Source of the DNA: Acidimicrobiia bacterium
GTDB taxonomy: Bacteria > Actinomycetota > Acidimicrobiia > Spongiisociales > SHLN01
DNA: 13,052 nt
Direction of reading: 5' to 3'
Assembly: GCA_030623545.1 (NCBI GenBank)
Contig: JAUXLW010000018.1
Span: forward strand, 1 to 13,052
Shown here: one piece after another, positions 1-6,175 of the stretch
Layout of the letters: each line of letters begins with the position of its first letter
How positions within the stretch are numbered: position 1 is the stretch's first letter
Notes under the pieces: model-generated
What the model was told of the DNA's origin: nothing
Seen by the model: the letters and a program-made list of their open reading frames with translations, nothing else
Database searches by the model: none
Position numbers and translations under genes: made by a program

Positions 1-42
1 AAATGCTTCCGGGTATTTCGCCTCGGCGACCTGACGTTTCAT
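1..42 (-). CDS. Start of an unidentified gene, cut by the window edge
   Basis: An ATG at 42 opens a frame of 14 codons (MKRQVAEAKYPEAF) to the window edge without a stop. It is preceded by a purine-rich GAGAAAAG ribosome-binding-like stretch and lies 7 bp after the alaX stop on the same strand. That spacing fits a co-transcribed downstream gene. Nothing can be said about function from 14 residues. The call rests only on the start codon, the upstream purine tract and the context. Confidence 0.35.
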   Translation of the reverse strand, partial: MKRQVAEAKYPEAF

Positions 43-49
43 CTTTTCT

Positions 50-766
50 CTAGTCGAGAAGCTCAAACCTGATGCGCCGAAACGCCCTCCCCTTCGACTC
101 CACCTTGGTGATCTCCACTCGTCCCACCTCGTCGGTCCGGTGCACGTGCGTCCCTCCATCCGCCTGCCGGTCGAGTCCAACGATGTCGATCACCCTGACC
201 TCGGTCAAGCCCTTGGGTAGCAAGCTCACTTTGGTGCGTATCAGGCTGGGGTCGGCATCCGCCTCGTCTCTCGGCAGGAACGAAACCGTGACTTCGAGAG
301 CCTTGGCAAGCTGGCGATTGAGCTCCTCCTCCATCGGGAACTTATGGGCCGAATCCCAATCGGGAAGCTCGAAGTCGAGACGTCCCTCCCCTTCTTTCAT
401 ATTGCCGCCGGTAACCGGGCTCTGATATCTTTCCCAAACCACCCCACACATTGCGTGCATAGCAGTGTGTGTTCGCATCAGCGTGTAGCGCCGGTCCCAG
501 TCGAGTTGAGCGCGAACCGGGGTCCCGACAGCCGGAAGGTCTCCGGCAATCCAATGCCAGACATTGCCCCGGTCGGAAGTCACACGGTCCACTTGTATGG
601 CATCGTCTCCCACCCACAGCGCGCCGGTATCGTGCGGCTGGCCGCCGCCTCCCGGATAGAAGACGGTGGTGTCGAGCAGGACCCTGCGGTCAACGTCATC
701 GACGTCGACGACCGTGGCCGCGACCTCCCGAGCATAGGAGTCAGTCGAGTAGACGTTCCGAGCCAT
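50..766 (-). CDS. Alanyl-tRNA editing protein (AlaX, AlaRS editing-domain homologue)
   Basis: The 238-residue protein resembles the editing half of alanyl-tRNA synthetase. Such free-standing proteins hydrolyse mischarged Ser-tRNA(Ala) or Gly-tRNA(Ala) in the cytoplasm. Residues 35-49 carry the AlaRS-like FYPGGGGQ...DTG motif. The metal site is seen as HTAMH (H100, H104) and DGGTH (203-207, H207). The usual Cys of the CxxxH half is Asp203 here, which may change metal binding. N-terminal MARNVYSTDSY matches the family's usual start. The C-terminus ends at a typical RRIRFEL strand, so there is no C-terminal extension and the length fits a medium AlaX. The gene is divergent from the GNAT gene, with 186 bp between them. 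The family is confident; exact substrate preference is not visible. Confidence 0.9.
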   Translation of the reverse strand: MARNVYSTDSYAREVAATVVDVDDVDRRVLLDTTVFYPGGGGQPHDTGALWVGDDAIQVDRVTSDRGNVWHWIAGDLPAVGTPVRAQLDWDRRYTLMRTHTAMHAMCGVVWERYQSPVTGGNMKEGEGRLDFELPDWDSAHKFPMEEELNRQLAKALEVTVSFLPRDEADADPSLIRTKVSLLPKGLTEVRVIDIVGLDRQADGGTHVHRTDEVGRVEITKVESKGRAFRRIRFELLD

Positions 767-930
767 GAGGCAACCGTAGCGACGCCAGGCTCCCCTTGCT
801 CAGACACCCTCCCAGCGTTCAGCGGCCCTTGACGAAGTTGCCGTACAAGCGGATGACTTTGCTCCCGGTGATATGACTCGGCCAAGGCGCGAAAGCTTCA
901 CTTGTTCCATATGGGACGCCATTCGGGGCC

Positions 931-949
931 GCAACGCGGGTAGCGTTGC
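931..949. repeat. Inverted repeat just upstream of the GNAT start codon
   Basis: GCAACGC (931-937) and GCGTTGC (943-949) form a perfect 7-bp stem with a 5-nt loop. It ends 3 nt before the ATG at 953, where a Shine-Dalgarno sequence would normally lie. It could be an operator or an mRNA hairpin controlling initiation. The rest of the 767-952 gap shows no convincing -35/-10 pair on either strand, only the short palindrome CCATATGG at 907-914. Confidence 0.5.
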
Positions 950-952
950 TGG

Positions 953-1453
953 ATGGAGGTTCGGAGCGCCAATCGAGACGACCTGCTGGAGATCGGACGA
1001 CTAGCGCACGAGGCGTGGTGGGAGGCTTACTCTGGCCTGGTAAGTGATGCGACCATCAATCGTGCCCTTGCAGCCAACTACACGCCGGCAGTTCTCGCCC
1101 AGCGCCTGCTGAAGAATTTCTGCTTCGTTGTACTCACGGATGACGCCGCGGCAGGTTTCGCAGAGGGGATGCCGGAAACCGACCGGGTTGTGCTGCACAC
1201 CATCTACTGCCTGCCGGAGTACCGCCACCAGGGCATCGCGTCAGATCTTCTCGGCGCGGTTCGAAACCTTGCTCCGGGGATGCCGATCTGCTCGGACGTG
1301 GTGCTGGGCAATCTTGTCGCAGAGTCGTTTCACGAAGCGTGGGGCTTTTCTCCAGGCGAGGTCTTCGAAGGAGACATCGAGGGTGAACCTGTTGTACAGC
1401 GGCGGTGGTGGCTTCCGGCCGAGGCAAACCTGGGGCATGGAAGAGCTTCGTAG
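953..1453 (+). CDS. GNAT-family N-acetyltransferase
   Basis: The 166-residue protein has the GNAT fold signature, so it probably transfers an acetyl group from acetyl-CoA to an amine. The substrate is unknown. The acetyl-CoA-binding motif A is LPEYRHQGIASDLL (residues 88-101), with the R/Q-x-x-G-x-G/A core at R91, G94 and A96. Motif B is seen around N120-F126, ending in GF (131-132). N-terminal MEVRSANRDDLLEIGRLAHE is the usual beta1-alpha1 opening of the family. The ATG at 953 lacks a clear Shine-Dalgarno, and a hairpin sits directly in front of it. The 3' end overlaps the adenosine deaminase start by 17 bp, suggesting a two-gene plus-strand unit. No functional link between the two is apparent. 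Confidence 0.85.
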   Translation: MEVRSANRDDLLEIGRLAHEAWWEAYSGLVSDATINRALAANYTPAVLAQRLLKNFCFVVLTDDAAAGFAEGMPETDRVVLHTIYCLPEYRHQGIASDLLGAVRNLAPGMPICSDVVLGNLVAESFHEAWGFSPGEVFEGDIEGEPVVQRRWWLPAEANLGHGRAS

Positions 1454-2483
1454 CCTGCCAAAGGCGCTCCTCCATGACCACCTTGACGGAGGTTTGCGCG
1501 TCGACACGATTCTCGACCTCGCCACCACGGTCGGTTACGAGGGGCTACCGGCGACCGACGAAGCGGGGCTCCGAGAGTGGTTCCATCAGGGCGAGTCCGG
1601 CTCTCTCGAGCGATATCTCGAATCCTTCGATCACACCCTGGCAGTAATGCAGACGGCCGAAGCCCTGGAGCGGGTTGGCTACGAAGCTGTTGTGGATGTG
1701 GCCGCCGACGGAGTCGTCTATGCCGAGCTGAGATTCGCCCCGGCCTTCAACACAGATGGTGGCCTGACGCTGGAAGAAGTAGTCGCCGCGGTGGCCCGGG
1801 GGGTACAAACGGCCTCGTCGGAAACAGGCTGCGTCACCGGTTTGATCCTCGACGGCATGCGCCAAATGAAGGATTCAGAGGAGATTGCCGACCTGGCGGT
1901 GGCCAGCCGTGACCTGGGCGTAATTGGCTTTGACCTGGCAGGACCGGAAGCCGGCTATCCCAACGACGATCATGCCCCGGCCTGCCTGCGCGCCAGAGAA
2001 GCCAACCTTCCAGTCACGGTGCATGCCGGAGAGGGAGACGGTGTGCATCAAATCTGGCGGGCGCTGCACCATTGTGGTGCACTCCGCATCGGCCACGGTG
2101 TTCGCATAATTGAAGACACGACAGTGATCAACGGTGAGATCACCGACACCGGGCCGGTCGCCTCATTTGTGCGGGATGTCCAGGTGCCCCTCGAGGTTTC
2201 CGTGTCGTCGAACATTCACACGGGGATCTTCCCCACGGTGGCCGAGCACCCGATCGGAATGCTCTACCGGGCCGGGTTCGCGGTCACACTGAACACAGAT
2301 AATCGGCTCATGTCCGGGACCAGTATGACGACAGAGTTCGCGCTGGTTGCGGAACACCACGGGTTTGGAATCGGCGACTTTCACGCAGTTACCAGGAGAG
2401 CCATCTTGGCGGGATTCACCCCCTGGCCACGCCGCCAGGAGCTCCTCGAGAAAGTTGACGAGATATACCTCGACCTGTATTGA
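1437..2483 (+). CDS. add: Adenosine deaminase
   Basis: The 348-residue cytoplasmic zinc enzyme deaminates adenosine or deoxyadenosine to inosine or deoxyinosine in purine salvage. Visible active-site motifs are HDHLDGG (H13, H15, D17), HAGE (196-199, catalytic E199), GHG (219-221, H220), SSNIHTG (257-263) and NTDNRLMS (286-293, metal ligand D288). The frame is open back to 1128, but the ATG at 1437 gives the standard MEELRSLPKALLHDHLDGG start. The longer upstream part is only a shadow of the GNAT gene. The start overlaps the GNAT end by 17 bp, so translation may be coupled. The second Asp of the classic TDDP motif is Asn here, as in the actinobacterial NTDNRLMS type. The product inosine feeds hypoxanthine, the substrate of the phosphoribosyltransferase further along. 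Confidence 0.93.
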   Translation: MEELRSLPKALLHDHLDGGLRVDTILDLATTVGYEGLPATDEAGLREWFHQGESGSLERYLESFDHTLAVMQTAEALERVGYEAVVDVAADGVVYAELRFAPAFNTDGGLTLEEVVAAVARGVQTASSETGCVTGLILDGMRQMKDSEEIADLAVASRDLGVIGFDLAGPEAGYPNDDHAPACLRAREANLPVTVHAGEGDGVHQIWRALHHCGALRIGHGVRIIEDTTVINGEITDTGPVASFVRDVQVPLEVSVSSNIHTGIFPTVAEHPIGMLYRAGFAVTLNTDNRLMSGTSMTTEFALVAEHHGFGIGDFHAVTRRAILAGFTPWPRRQELLEKVDEIYLDLY

Positions 2484-2485
2484 GC

Positions 2486-3310
2486 TCAGCGCTTTTCAAG
2501 CTGGGCGTCTATCCAGTCGGCAATGTCGGAAACAACTTCCGGGCCCTCGGGCTCATTGTGAATCTCATGACGCAAGTTGGGGTATAGCCGCCGCTCGACG
2601 ACGGCTACCTCTGCCAGCGCGAGCGAGGATTGTGGAGGAATGATCGTGTCGGATCCTCCGGCCAGTAGCAGTGTCGGAATAGTGAGCATCGGCATCCGCT
2701 CGGCGACCCGCGCCTGAGCCTTGAGCGTCTCAGCCCCGAAGCGAGCCGTGGCCTTCGTGGCGACCAGGGGGTCGTTGAAATACGCCTCGCCGACCCGGGG
2801 GTCGCGCGAGAGTTGTTCTCCTTCGAGATCGAGAGGCAATAGGGCCCTGGGCACGATCCTGGCCAGGACCGGGGCCAACATCTTCTTCCAGCCGGCCACG
2901 TTCGCCTCGAGTGCCGGGCCCGACAGGACCAGCAGGTCGGGCATTAACTCCGAAGTGCTCAGGCAGTAGTCCAGAGCAATCAGACCACCAAGCGAATGTC
3001 CGTATAGCACCATCGGGAGTTTGAGAGCAACGGCTACGGCCGAGAAGCGATCTTCGAGGTCATCGACGTACTCCTGCCAGGTATCCACGTGCATCGAAGG
3101 CCCACTCGACTCACCATGGCCCCGGTGATCGTAGGAGTATGTGGCAAATCCACGGGCAGCGAGCGCTGATCCCACGTGCTCGTAGCGTCCGCTGTGCTCG
3201 GCAGCACCATGAACGATGACGATGCCGGCGCGGGCCGGTCCTTCCGGAATCCAATCACGGGTGGCCAGTTCGGCACCAGTGCGGGAGGTTTCCCGATTCA
3301 CCTCAGTCAC
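2486..3310 (-). CDS. Alpha/beta hydrolase, monoacylglycerol lipase-like
   Basis: The 274-residue serine hydrolase belongs to the alpha/beta-hydrolase (Hydrolase_4) group and probably cleaves a monoacylglycerol or related ester. HGAAEHSGRY (34-43) and DHRGHGESSG (61-70) are typical of monoglyceride lipases. The nucleophile elbow is GHSLGG with Ser106. Asp221 (GGSDTIIPP) and His248 (LRHEIHNE) complete the triad. There is no signal peptide, so it is likely cytoplasmic or peripheral. I chose the GTG at 3310 over an ATG at 3337. The GTG overlaps the ppgK stop as GTGA and has GAGGAG 4 nt upstream, while the ATG would add nine atypical residues. It is the last gene of the operon and its stop lies 2 bp from the convergent add stop. 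The natural ester substrate is not determinable. Confidence 0.88.
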   Translation of the reverse strand: MTEVNRETSRTGAELATRDWIPEGPARAGIVIVHGAAEHSGRYEHVGSALAARGFATYSYDHRGHGESSGPSMHVDTWQEYVDDLEDRFSAVAVALKLPMVLYGHSLGGLIALDYCLSTSELMPDLLVLSGPALEANVAGWKKMLAPVLARIVPRALLPLDLEGEQLSRDPRVGEAYFNDPLVATKATARFGAETLKAQARVAERMPMLTIPTLLLAGGSDTIIPPQSSLALAEVAVVERRLYPNLRHEIHNEPEGPEVVSDIADWIDAQLEKR

Positions 3311-4083
3311 GTCTCTCCTCGATATCGCGCCTGCCATGCCGCGCCGACGATTCCAGCACGGTTGCGGAGTGTGGCAGTGACAATCTTCGCCCGTGTGTCC
3401 AAATACGGGAGAAAGAGCTCAGACTGCCGACTTACCCCCCCGCCGACGATAAACAAATCAGGCGAGAGAAGAAACTCGACGTGTTGCAGATACCGGTTCA
3501 CGCGGGCCCCCCACCGTTTCCATGACAGCCTTCCATCTTCCCGCGCCTTGGCACTGGCCCAGTGCTCGGCGTCGGAACCCTCGAGCTTCAGGTGCCCGAG
3601 CTCGCTATTGGGTAGAAGCTCGCCATCAACGAAGATGGCGCTGCCGATCCCCGTGCCGAAGGTCAAGAGAATGACAACGCCCTTGTTGAAGCGCCGGCCT
3701 GCACCGTAGTGCATCTCGGCGAGACCGGCGGCGTCTGCGTCGTTGATCACCGAAACCTTGCGACCCAGCGCCCTGCTGATGCGTCGCGAAGCCCTGTCGC
3801 CGATCCAGGCTTTGTCGATGTTGGCTGCTGAGTAAATAACGCCTTTGCGGATTATGGCGGGAACGGCGACCCCGACGGTGCCCGCCCATGAGAATTCATC
3901 GGTCATGGCCGAGATCAGCTTGGTGACGGCTACGGGGGTCGCGGGTTGCGGTGTCGGATATCGCATCCGCTCTGTAATGAGCCGACCGGCGGTGAGATCG
4001 ACAACCCCGGCTTTGATCCCCGACCCGCCAACATCAAAGCCAAGCACCTCGGTAGAGGACTGCGGTGCCTGCGGCGGCCCCAT
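3307..4083 (-). CDS. ppgK: Polyphosphate glucokinase (ROK family)
   Basis: The 258-residue kinase phosphorylates glucose to glucose-6-phosphate, with polyphosphate (and often ATP) as donor in characterised actinobacterial homologues. Visible motifs are the phosphate loop GFDVGGSGIKAG (15-26), TPQPATP (44-50), INDADAAGLAE (113-123, catalytic Asp115), LTFGTGIGSAI (140-150), ELGH (161-164) and PDLFIVGGG (198-206). These closely follow the mycobacterial PpgK pattern, including absence of the ROK CxCGxxGC zinc motif. I chose the ATG at 4083 over one at 4131. It overlaps the gcvT stop as TGATG and has AAAGGAG 4 nt upstream, while the longer form would add 16 residues from within gcvT. Coupling continues into the hydrolase through a GTGA overlap. 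The donor preference is inferred from the family. Confidence 0.92.
   Translation of the reverse strand: MGPPQAPQSSTEVLGFDVGGSGIKAGVVDLTAGRLITERMRYPTPQPATPVAVTKLISAMTDEFSWAGTVGVAVPAIIRKGVIYSAANIDKAWIGDRASRRISRALGRKVSVINDADAAGLAEMHYGAGRRFNKGVVILLTFGTGIGSAIFVDGELLPNSELGHLKLEGSDAEHWASAKAREDGRLSWKRWGARVNRYLQHVEFLLSPDLFIVGGGVSRQSELFLPYLDTRAKIVTATLRNRAGIVGAAWQARYRGET
3315..3320 (-). promoter_or_regulatory. Ribosome binding site fixing the hydrolase start
   Basis: GAGGAG on the minus strand, 4 nt before the GTG at 3310. It supports the GTG start that overlaps the ppgK stop rather than the upstream ATG at 3337. Confidence 0.7.
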
Positions 4084-5165
4084 CAGTCTCCTTTGATGAA
4101 CGGAGGCGACTTCAACGTCACAGGAAGCCACTCTCCCCGGATCTCGACCTCGAGGGCCGGCTCGGGGTCACCTTCGGCCCGCGAGAAGCGATGGAACACG
4201 GGAGGCGGCGACAGATACCCGAGACCGATGCCGACACCAAGAACCGGACTGAAGTTGCCGCTGGTAACCGTTCCGATGCTGGGCCCGGCCCGCAGCGCGT
4301 AACCGGCCCTGGGGATCTGGCGGCCCTTCATCACGAAGCCGACCTGGGTCTTGGCAACCCCTTTGCTTTTCTGGCGCAAGAGGGACTTCCTGCCGATGAA
4401 ATCATGGTCCCAGGCGACCACCCACTCGAGGCCGGCCTCGAGGGGGCTTGTGTCCTCATCCAGGTCTTGACCCCACAACGGATAGCCCATCTCCAGGCGC
4501 AACGTGTCGCGACTACCGAGGCCGCACGGGATGGCTCCCGCATCGAGCAGCACCCGCAGGCAGTCGTCGGCACCAGCCTGGCTAACCATCAGCTCTCCCC
4601 CTGGCTCTCCGGTGTATCCGGTGCCTGCCACCGTAACCGCCTCCCCTCCAAACAATGCCTCGGCCACGCCGAAACGTTTCGGCTTCCAGCCCATCACAGC
4701 CTCGATCAGGTCGGGGGCTCCGGGGCCTTGGACGGCCAGCAACGCCGTGTCCTCGCGCCGGGACACAATGTCGACGTCAGGCGGGGCCGCAGCTTTGAGA
4801 ACACCTCCGACGTCGTCGACGTTGACACCATTCGGCATGACGATGTAGTCCTCCTCGCCAAGCCGCCACACGATTATGTCGTCGACCACTCCCCCCCGGG
4901 GCGTCAGCAGCATCGTATATTGAGCGCGCCCGGGGCCCGCTTTGCGAATGTCGTTGCAGAAAATACTCCCGAGCAATTCTGTTGCCCCCGGTCCGCTGAC
5001 CTGGACCCTGCCGAGATGCGACACATCGAAGACCCCGGTGGACGAACGAACGGCCTGATGCTCGGCGAGCACACCCTCGTACTGAACCGGCATGCTCCAC
5101 CCGCCGAAATCCACAAACCGGGCCCCAAGCTCTCGGTGGATGTGATCTAGCGGGGAGGCTGGCAC
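4083..5165 (-). CDS. gcvT: Aminomethyltransferase, T protein of the glycine cleavage system
   Basis: The 360-residue folate enzyme takes the aminomethyl group from lipoyl-GcvH, releasing ammonia and forming 5,10-methylene-tetrahydrofolate. Typical segments are HRELGARFVDFGGWSMPVQY (10-29), GVFDVSHLG, LTPRGGVVDDIIVWRL (which holds the catalytic Asp), GTGYTGEPGGEL, SRDTLRLEMGYPLWGQDLDE, SPLEAGLEW and TSGNFSPVLGVGIGLGY. Length and order fit full GcvT. The frame is open to 5258, but the upstream part is a shadow of the neighbouring gene. The GTG at 5165 gives the standard short leader before HRELGARF. No Shine-Dalgarno is visible there, so translation may depend on coupling to the gene ending 16 bp upstream. 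Its partner gcvH is in the next operon; no gcvP is seen. Confidence 0.94.
   Translation of the reverse strand: MPASPLDHIHRELGARFVDFGGWSMPVQYEGVLAEHQAVRSSTGVFDVSHLGRVQVSGPGATELLGSIFCNDIRKAGPGRAQYTMLLTPRGGVVDDIIVWRLGEEDYIVMPNGVNVDDVGGVLKAAAPPDVDIVSRREDTALLAVQGPGAPDLIEAVMGWKPKRFGVAEALFGGEAVTVAGTGYTGEPGGELMVSQAGADDCLRVLLDAGAIPCGLGSRDTLRLEMGYPLWGQDLDEDTSPLEAGLEWVVAWDHDFIGRKSLLRQKSKGVAKTQVGFVMKGRQIPRAGYALRAGPSIGTVTSGNFSPVLGVGIGLGYLSPPPVFHRFSRAEGDPEPALEVEIRGEWLPVTLKSPPFIKGD
4088..4094 (-). promoter_or_regulatory. Ribosome binding site fixing the ppgK start
   Basis: AAAGGAG on the minus strand, 4 nt before the ATG at 4083. It decides for the shorter 258-residue glucokinase. Confidence 0.75.
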
Positions 5166-5181
5166 AGGAGGTAATCGAGCA

Positions 5182-5616
5182 CTAGCCGCCCAGGTCGCCG
5201 AGATGGGTGACCTGGGGCGGGCCCGGGATCCTGGTGGGTGCCGGCAACTCCAGCGCACCGTCGTCCAGCCCGTACTTCAGCAGGAGGTGGAGATAGTCGC
5301 GCTGGTAGAAGACCTTGCAGCGCACGTCGGGGTAGAGCTCACGCAGGCGGCGAACCTTGCGATTCTTCTTAGTGACCAGCCGCTGGTTCATCGTGGTGAT
5401 CTCGATGTAGATGCCCTCATCAGCCAAATAGAAGTCGGGGGTGAAGTACTTCGTCGGATCATCGTTCTCGTCGAAGTCTATTGGAAACGCCGTCGGCTCA
5501 TACTCCCAATCGATACCGTAGAAATCGAGCAAACGCGCGAACTGCCGCTCGCTGACGTGGGCGAATTCTTCGGTCTCGGAACGGAGGGGCTTGTCCGAGT
5601 CGGGTGTCTTGCTCAG
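5182..5616 (-). CDS. Uncharacterised protein with PD-(D/E)XK-nuclease-like pattern; non-canonical CTG start proposed
   Basis: Read from CTG 5616 this is 144 residues. The first ATG/GTG/TTG in the frame is TTG 5532, which would give 116 residues. The segment before that TTG (ETEEFAHVSERQFARLLDFY, residues 14-33) reads as real protein and as the helix with a conserved Glu that opens many PD-(D/E)XK folds. Next come WEYEPTAFPIDFD (37-49), KYFTPDFYL (56-64, D61) and IYIEITT (69-75, E72). The lysine of ExK is replaced by Thr74, but a basic run KKNRK follows (83-87). The layout resembles TnsA-like or small restriction-type nuclease domains; activity is unproven. CTG overlaps the merR stop as CTGA, with GGAGG 4 nt upstream. 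A proline-rich tail (125-137) ends the protein. It lies between merR and gcvT. Confidence 0.7.
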   Translation of the reverse strand: MSKTPDSDKPLRSETEEFAHVSERQFARLLDFYGIDWEYEPTAFPIDFDENDDPTKYFTPDFYLADEGIYIEITTMNQRLVTKKNRKVRRLRELYPDVRCKVFYQRDYLHLLLKYGLDDGALELPAPTRIPGPPQVTHLGDLGG

Positions 5617-6089
5617 TTGGCCTCCGCCGTATCGGTGGACGATCCCACCACTTCTTCCTGTTGTGTCTCGGGGAAGAGTTCGTGAATCTGGCCTTTCAGT
5701 TCGTCCTGAACGGGGCCGACCGCGATACCAAAAACACCCTGTCCGCGGCGGAACACGTCCACCACTTCTGAAGGGTTGTGAGCCGCGTAGATCGTGCTGC
5801 CGTCGGACAGCAAGGTCACGTCGGCGAGTGGAGTGTCCGTTTCCAGTTGGGCCGCGAGGATTTCGATCGCTTGACGGATCTTCTTGAGGCTCATCCCGGC
5901 GTCCAGGAGGCGCTTGACGACTTTGAGCTGGATGATGTCGGCGAAGGAGTACAGACGCTGACTGCCGGATCCCTGCGCAGCCTGAACGGAAGGAGTGATG
6001 AGGTCGGTACGGGCCCAGTAGTCGAGTTGGCGGTAGGTGATGTCAACCAGCTTGCACACCTGGGGCGCCCGGTAGCCTTCTTCCGACAT
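5613..6089 (-). CDS. MerR-family transcriptional regulator (Rv1830/ResR-like)
   Basis: The 158-residue DNA-binding regulator has an N-terminal winged helix-turn-helix, YRAPQVCKLVDITYRQLDYW (6-25). The wing is GSGSQRLYSFADI, followed by the helix pair LKVVKRLLDAGMSLKKIRQ (55-73). The C-terminal part (about 90-140) has no metal-binding cysteines, so it is not a metal sensor; it is a short effector or dimer domain ending in an acidic tail. Position next to the DUF151 gene and close to a second MerR and FHA gene matches Mycobacterium Rv1830. That protein has been described (as ResR/McdR) as a regulator of growth and division. The ATG at 6089 has AAGGAGG 5 nt upstream. It is the first gene of the operon, so the palindrome at its promoter may be its own operator. 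Confidence 0.9.
   Translation of the reverse strand: MSEEGYRAPQVCKLVDITYRQLDYWARTDLITPSVQAAQGSGSQRLYSFADIIQLKVVKRLLDAGMSLKKIRQAIEILAAQLETDTPLADVTLLSDGSTIYAAHNPSEVVDVFRRGQGVFGIAVGPVQDELKGQIHELFPETQQEEVVGSSTDTAEAN
5621..5625 (-). promoter_or_regulatory. Ribosome binding site supporting the CTG start
   Basis: GGAGG on the minus strand, inside the last codons of merR and 4 nt before the CTG at 5616. No such site precedes the TTG at 5532. Confidence 0.45.
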
Positions 6090-6094
6090 GGTGT

Positions 6095-6101
6095 CCTCCT
6101 T
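6095..6101 (-). promoter_or_regulatory. Strong ribosome binding site of merR
   Basis: AAGGAGG on the minus strand, 5 nt before the ATG at 6089. It is the strongest Shine-Dalgarno in the window, which fits the first gene of a transcript. Confidence 0.8.
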
Positions 6102-6116
6102 CGGTCAATAAGCTTA

Positions 6117-6138
6117 CACGTTCGTAATTCCGAACGTG
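6117..6138. promoter_or_regulatory. 22-bp palindrome, likely operator of the merR-gcvT operon
   Basis: The half-sites CACGTTCG (6117-6124) and CGAACGTG (6131-6138) are perfect inverted repeats around TAATTC. The AATT centre is also symmetric, leaving a single mismatched pair in 22 bp. The site starts 1 bp after the -10 box and covers the predicted transcription start near 6133. A bound dimer there would block or modulate initiation. The binder is unknown; the MerR protein encoded immediately downstream is the first candidate, although classic MerR sites lie between -35 and -10. Confidence 0.65.
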
Positions 6139-6139
6139 C

Positions 6140-6168
6140 AACCTACCGAATCAACAAAAAGTTGTCAA
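6140..6168 (-). promoter_or_regulatory. Promoter of the merR-gcvT-ppgK operon
   Basis: The minus strand reads TTGACA (6168-6163), a 17-bp spacer, then TAGGTT (6145-6140). This is a perfect sigma70-type -35 and an actinobacterial TAnnnT -10. Initiation is predicted near 6133, giving a leader of about 45 nt that ends with a strong ribosome binding site. Confidence 0.7.
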
Positions 6169-6175
6169 CAACACC

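Noticed and set aside
72..832. Several plus-strand frames opposite alaX
   Set aside because: They are antisense shadows of a well-supported gene with low-complexity composition and no initiation signals.
580..885. Minus-strand frame extending upstream of alaX
   Set aside because: It is in a different frame from alaX, overlaps its 5' part and shows no family pattern.
907..914. CCATATGG palindrome in the alaX-GNAT intergenic region
   Set aside because: Eight bases, no matching promoter elements at proper distance, so chance is likely.
1128..1436. Upstream extension of the adenosine deaminase frame
   Set aside because: It lies wholly within the GNAT gene in another frame. The family-typical start is at ATG 1437.
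4084..4131. Upstream ATG for ppgK at 4131
   Set aside because: It is inside gcvT with no ribosome binding site, while ATG 4083 has a strong one.
5166..5258. Upstream extension of gcvT to ATG 5258
   Set aside because: The extra residues are Arg/Pro/Ser-rich and overlap the preceding gene. GcvT proteins begin just before HRELGARF.
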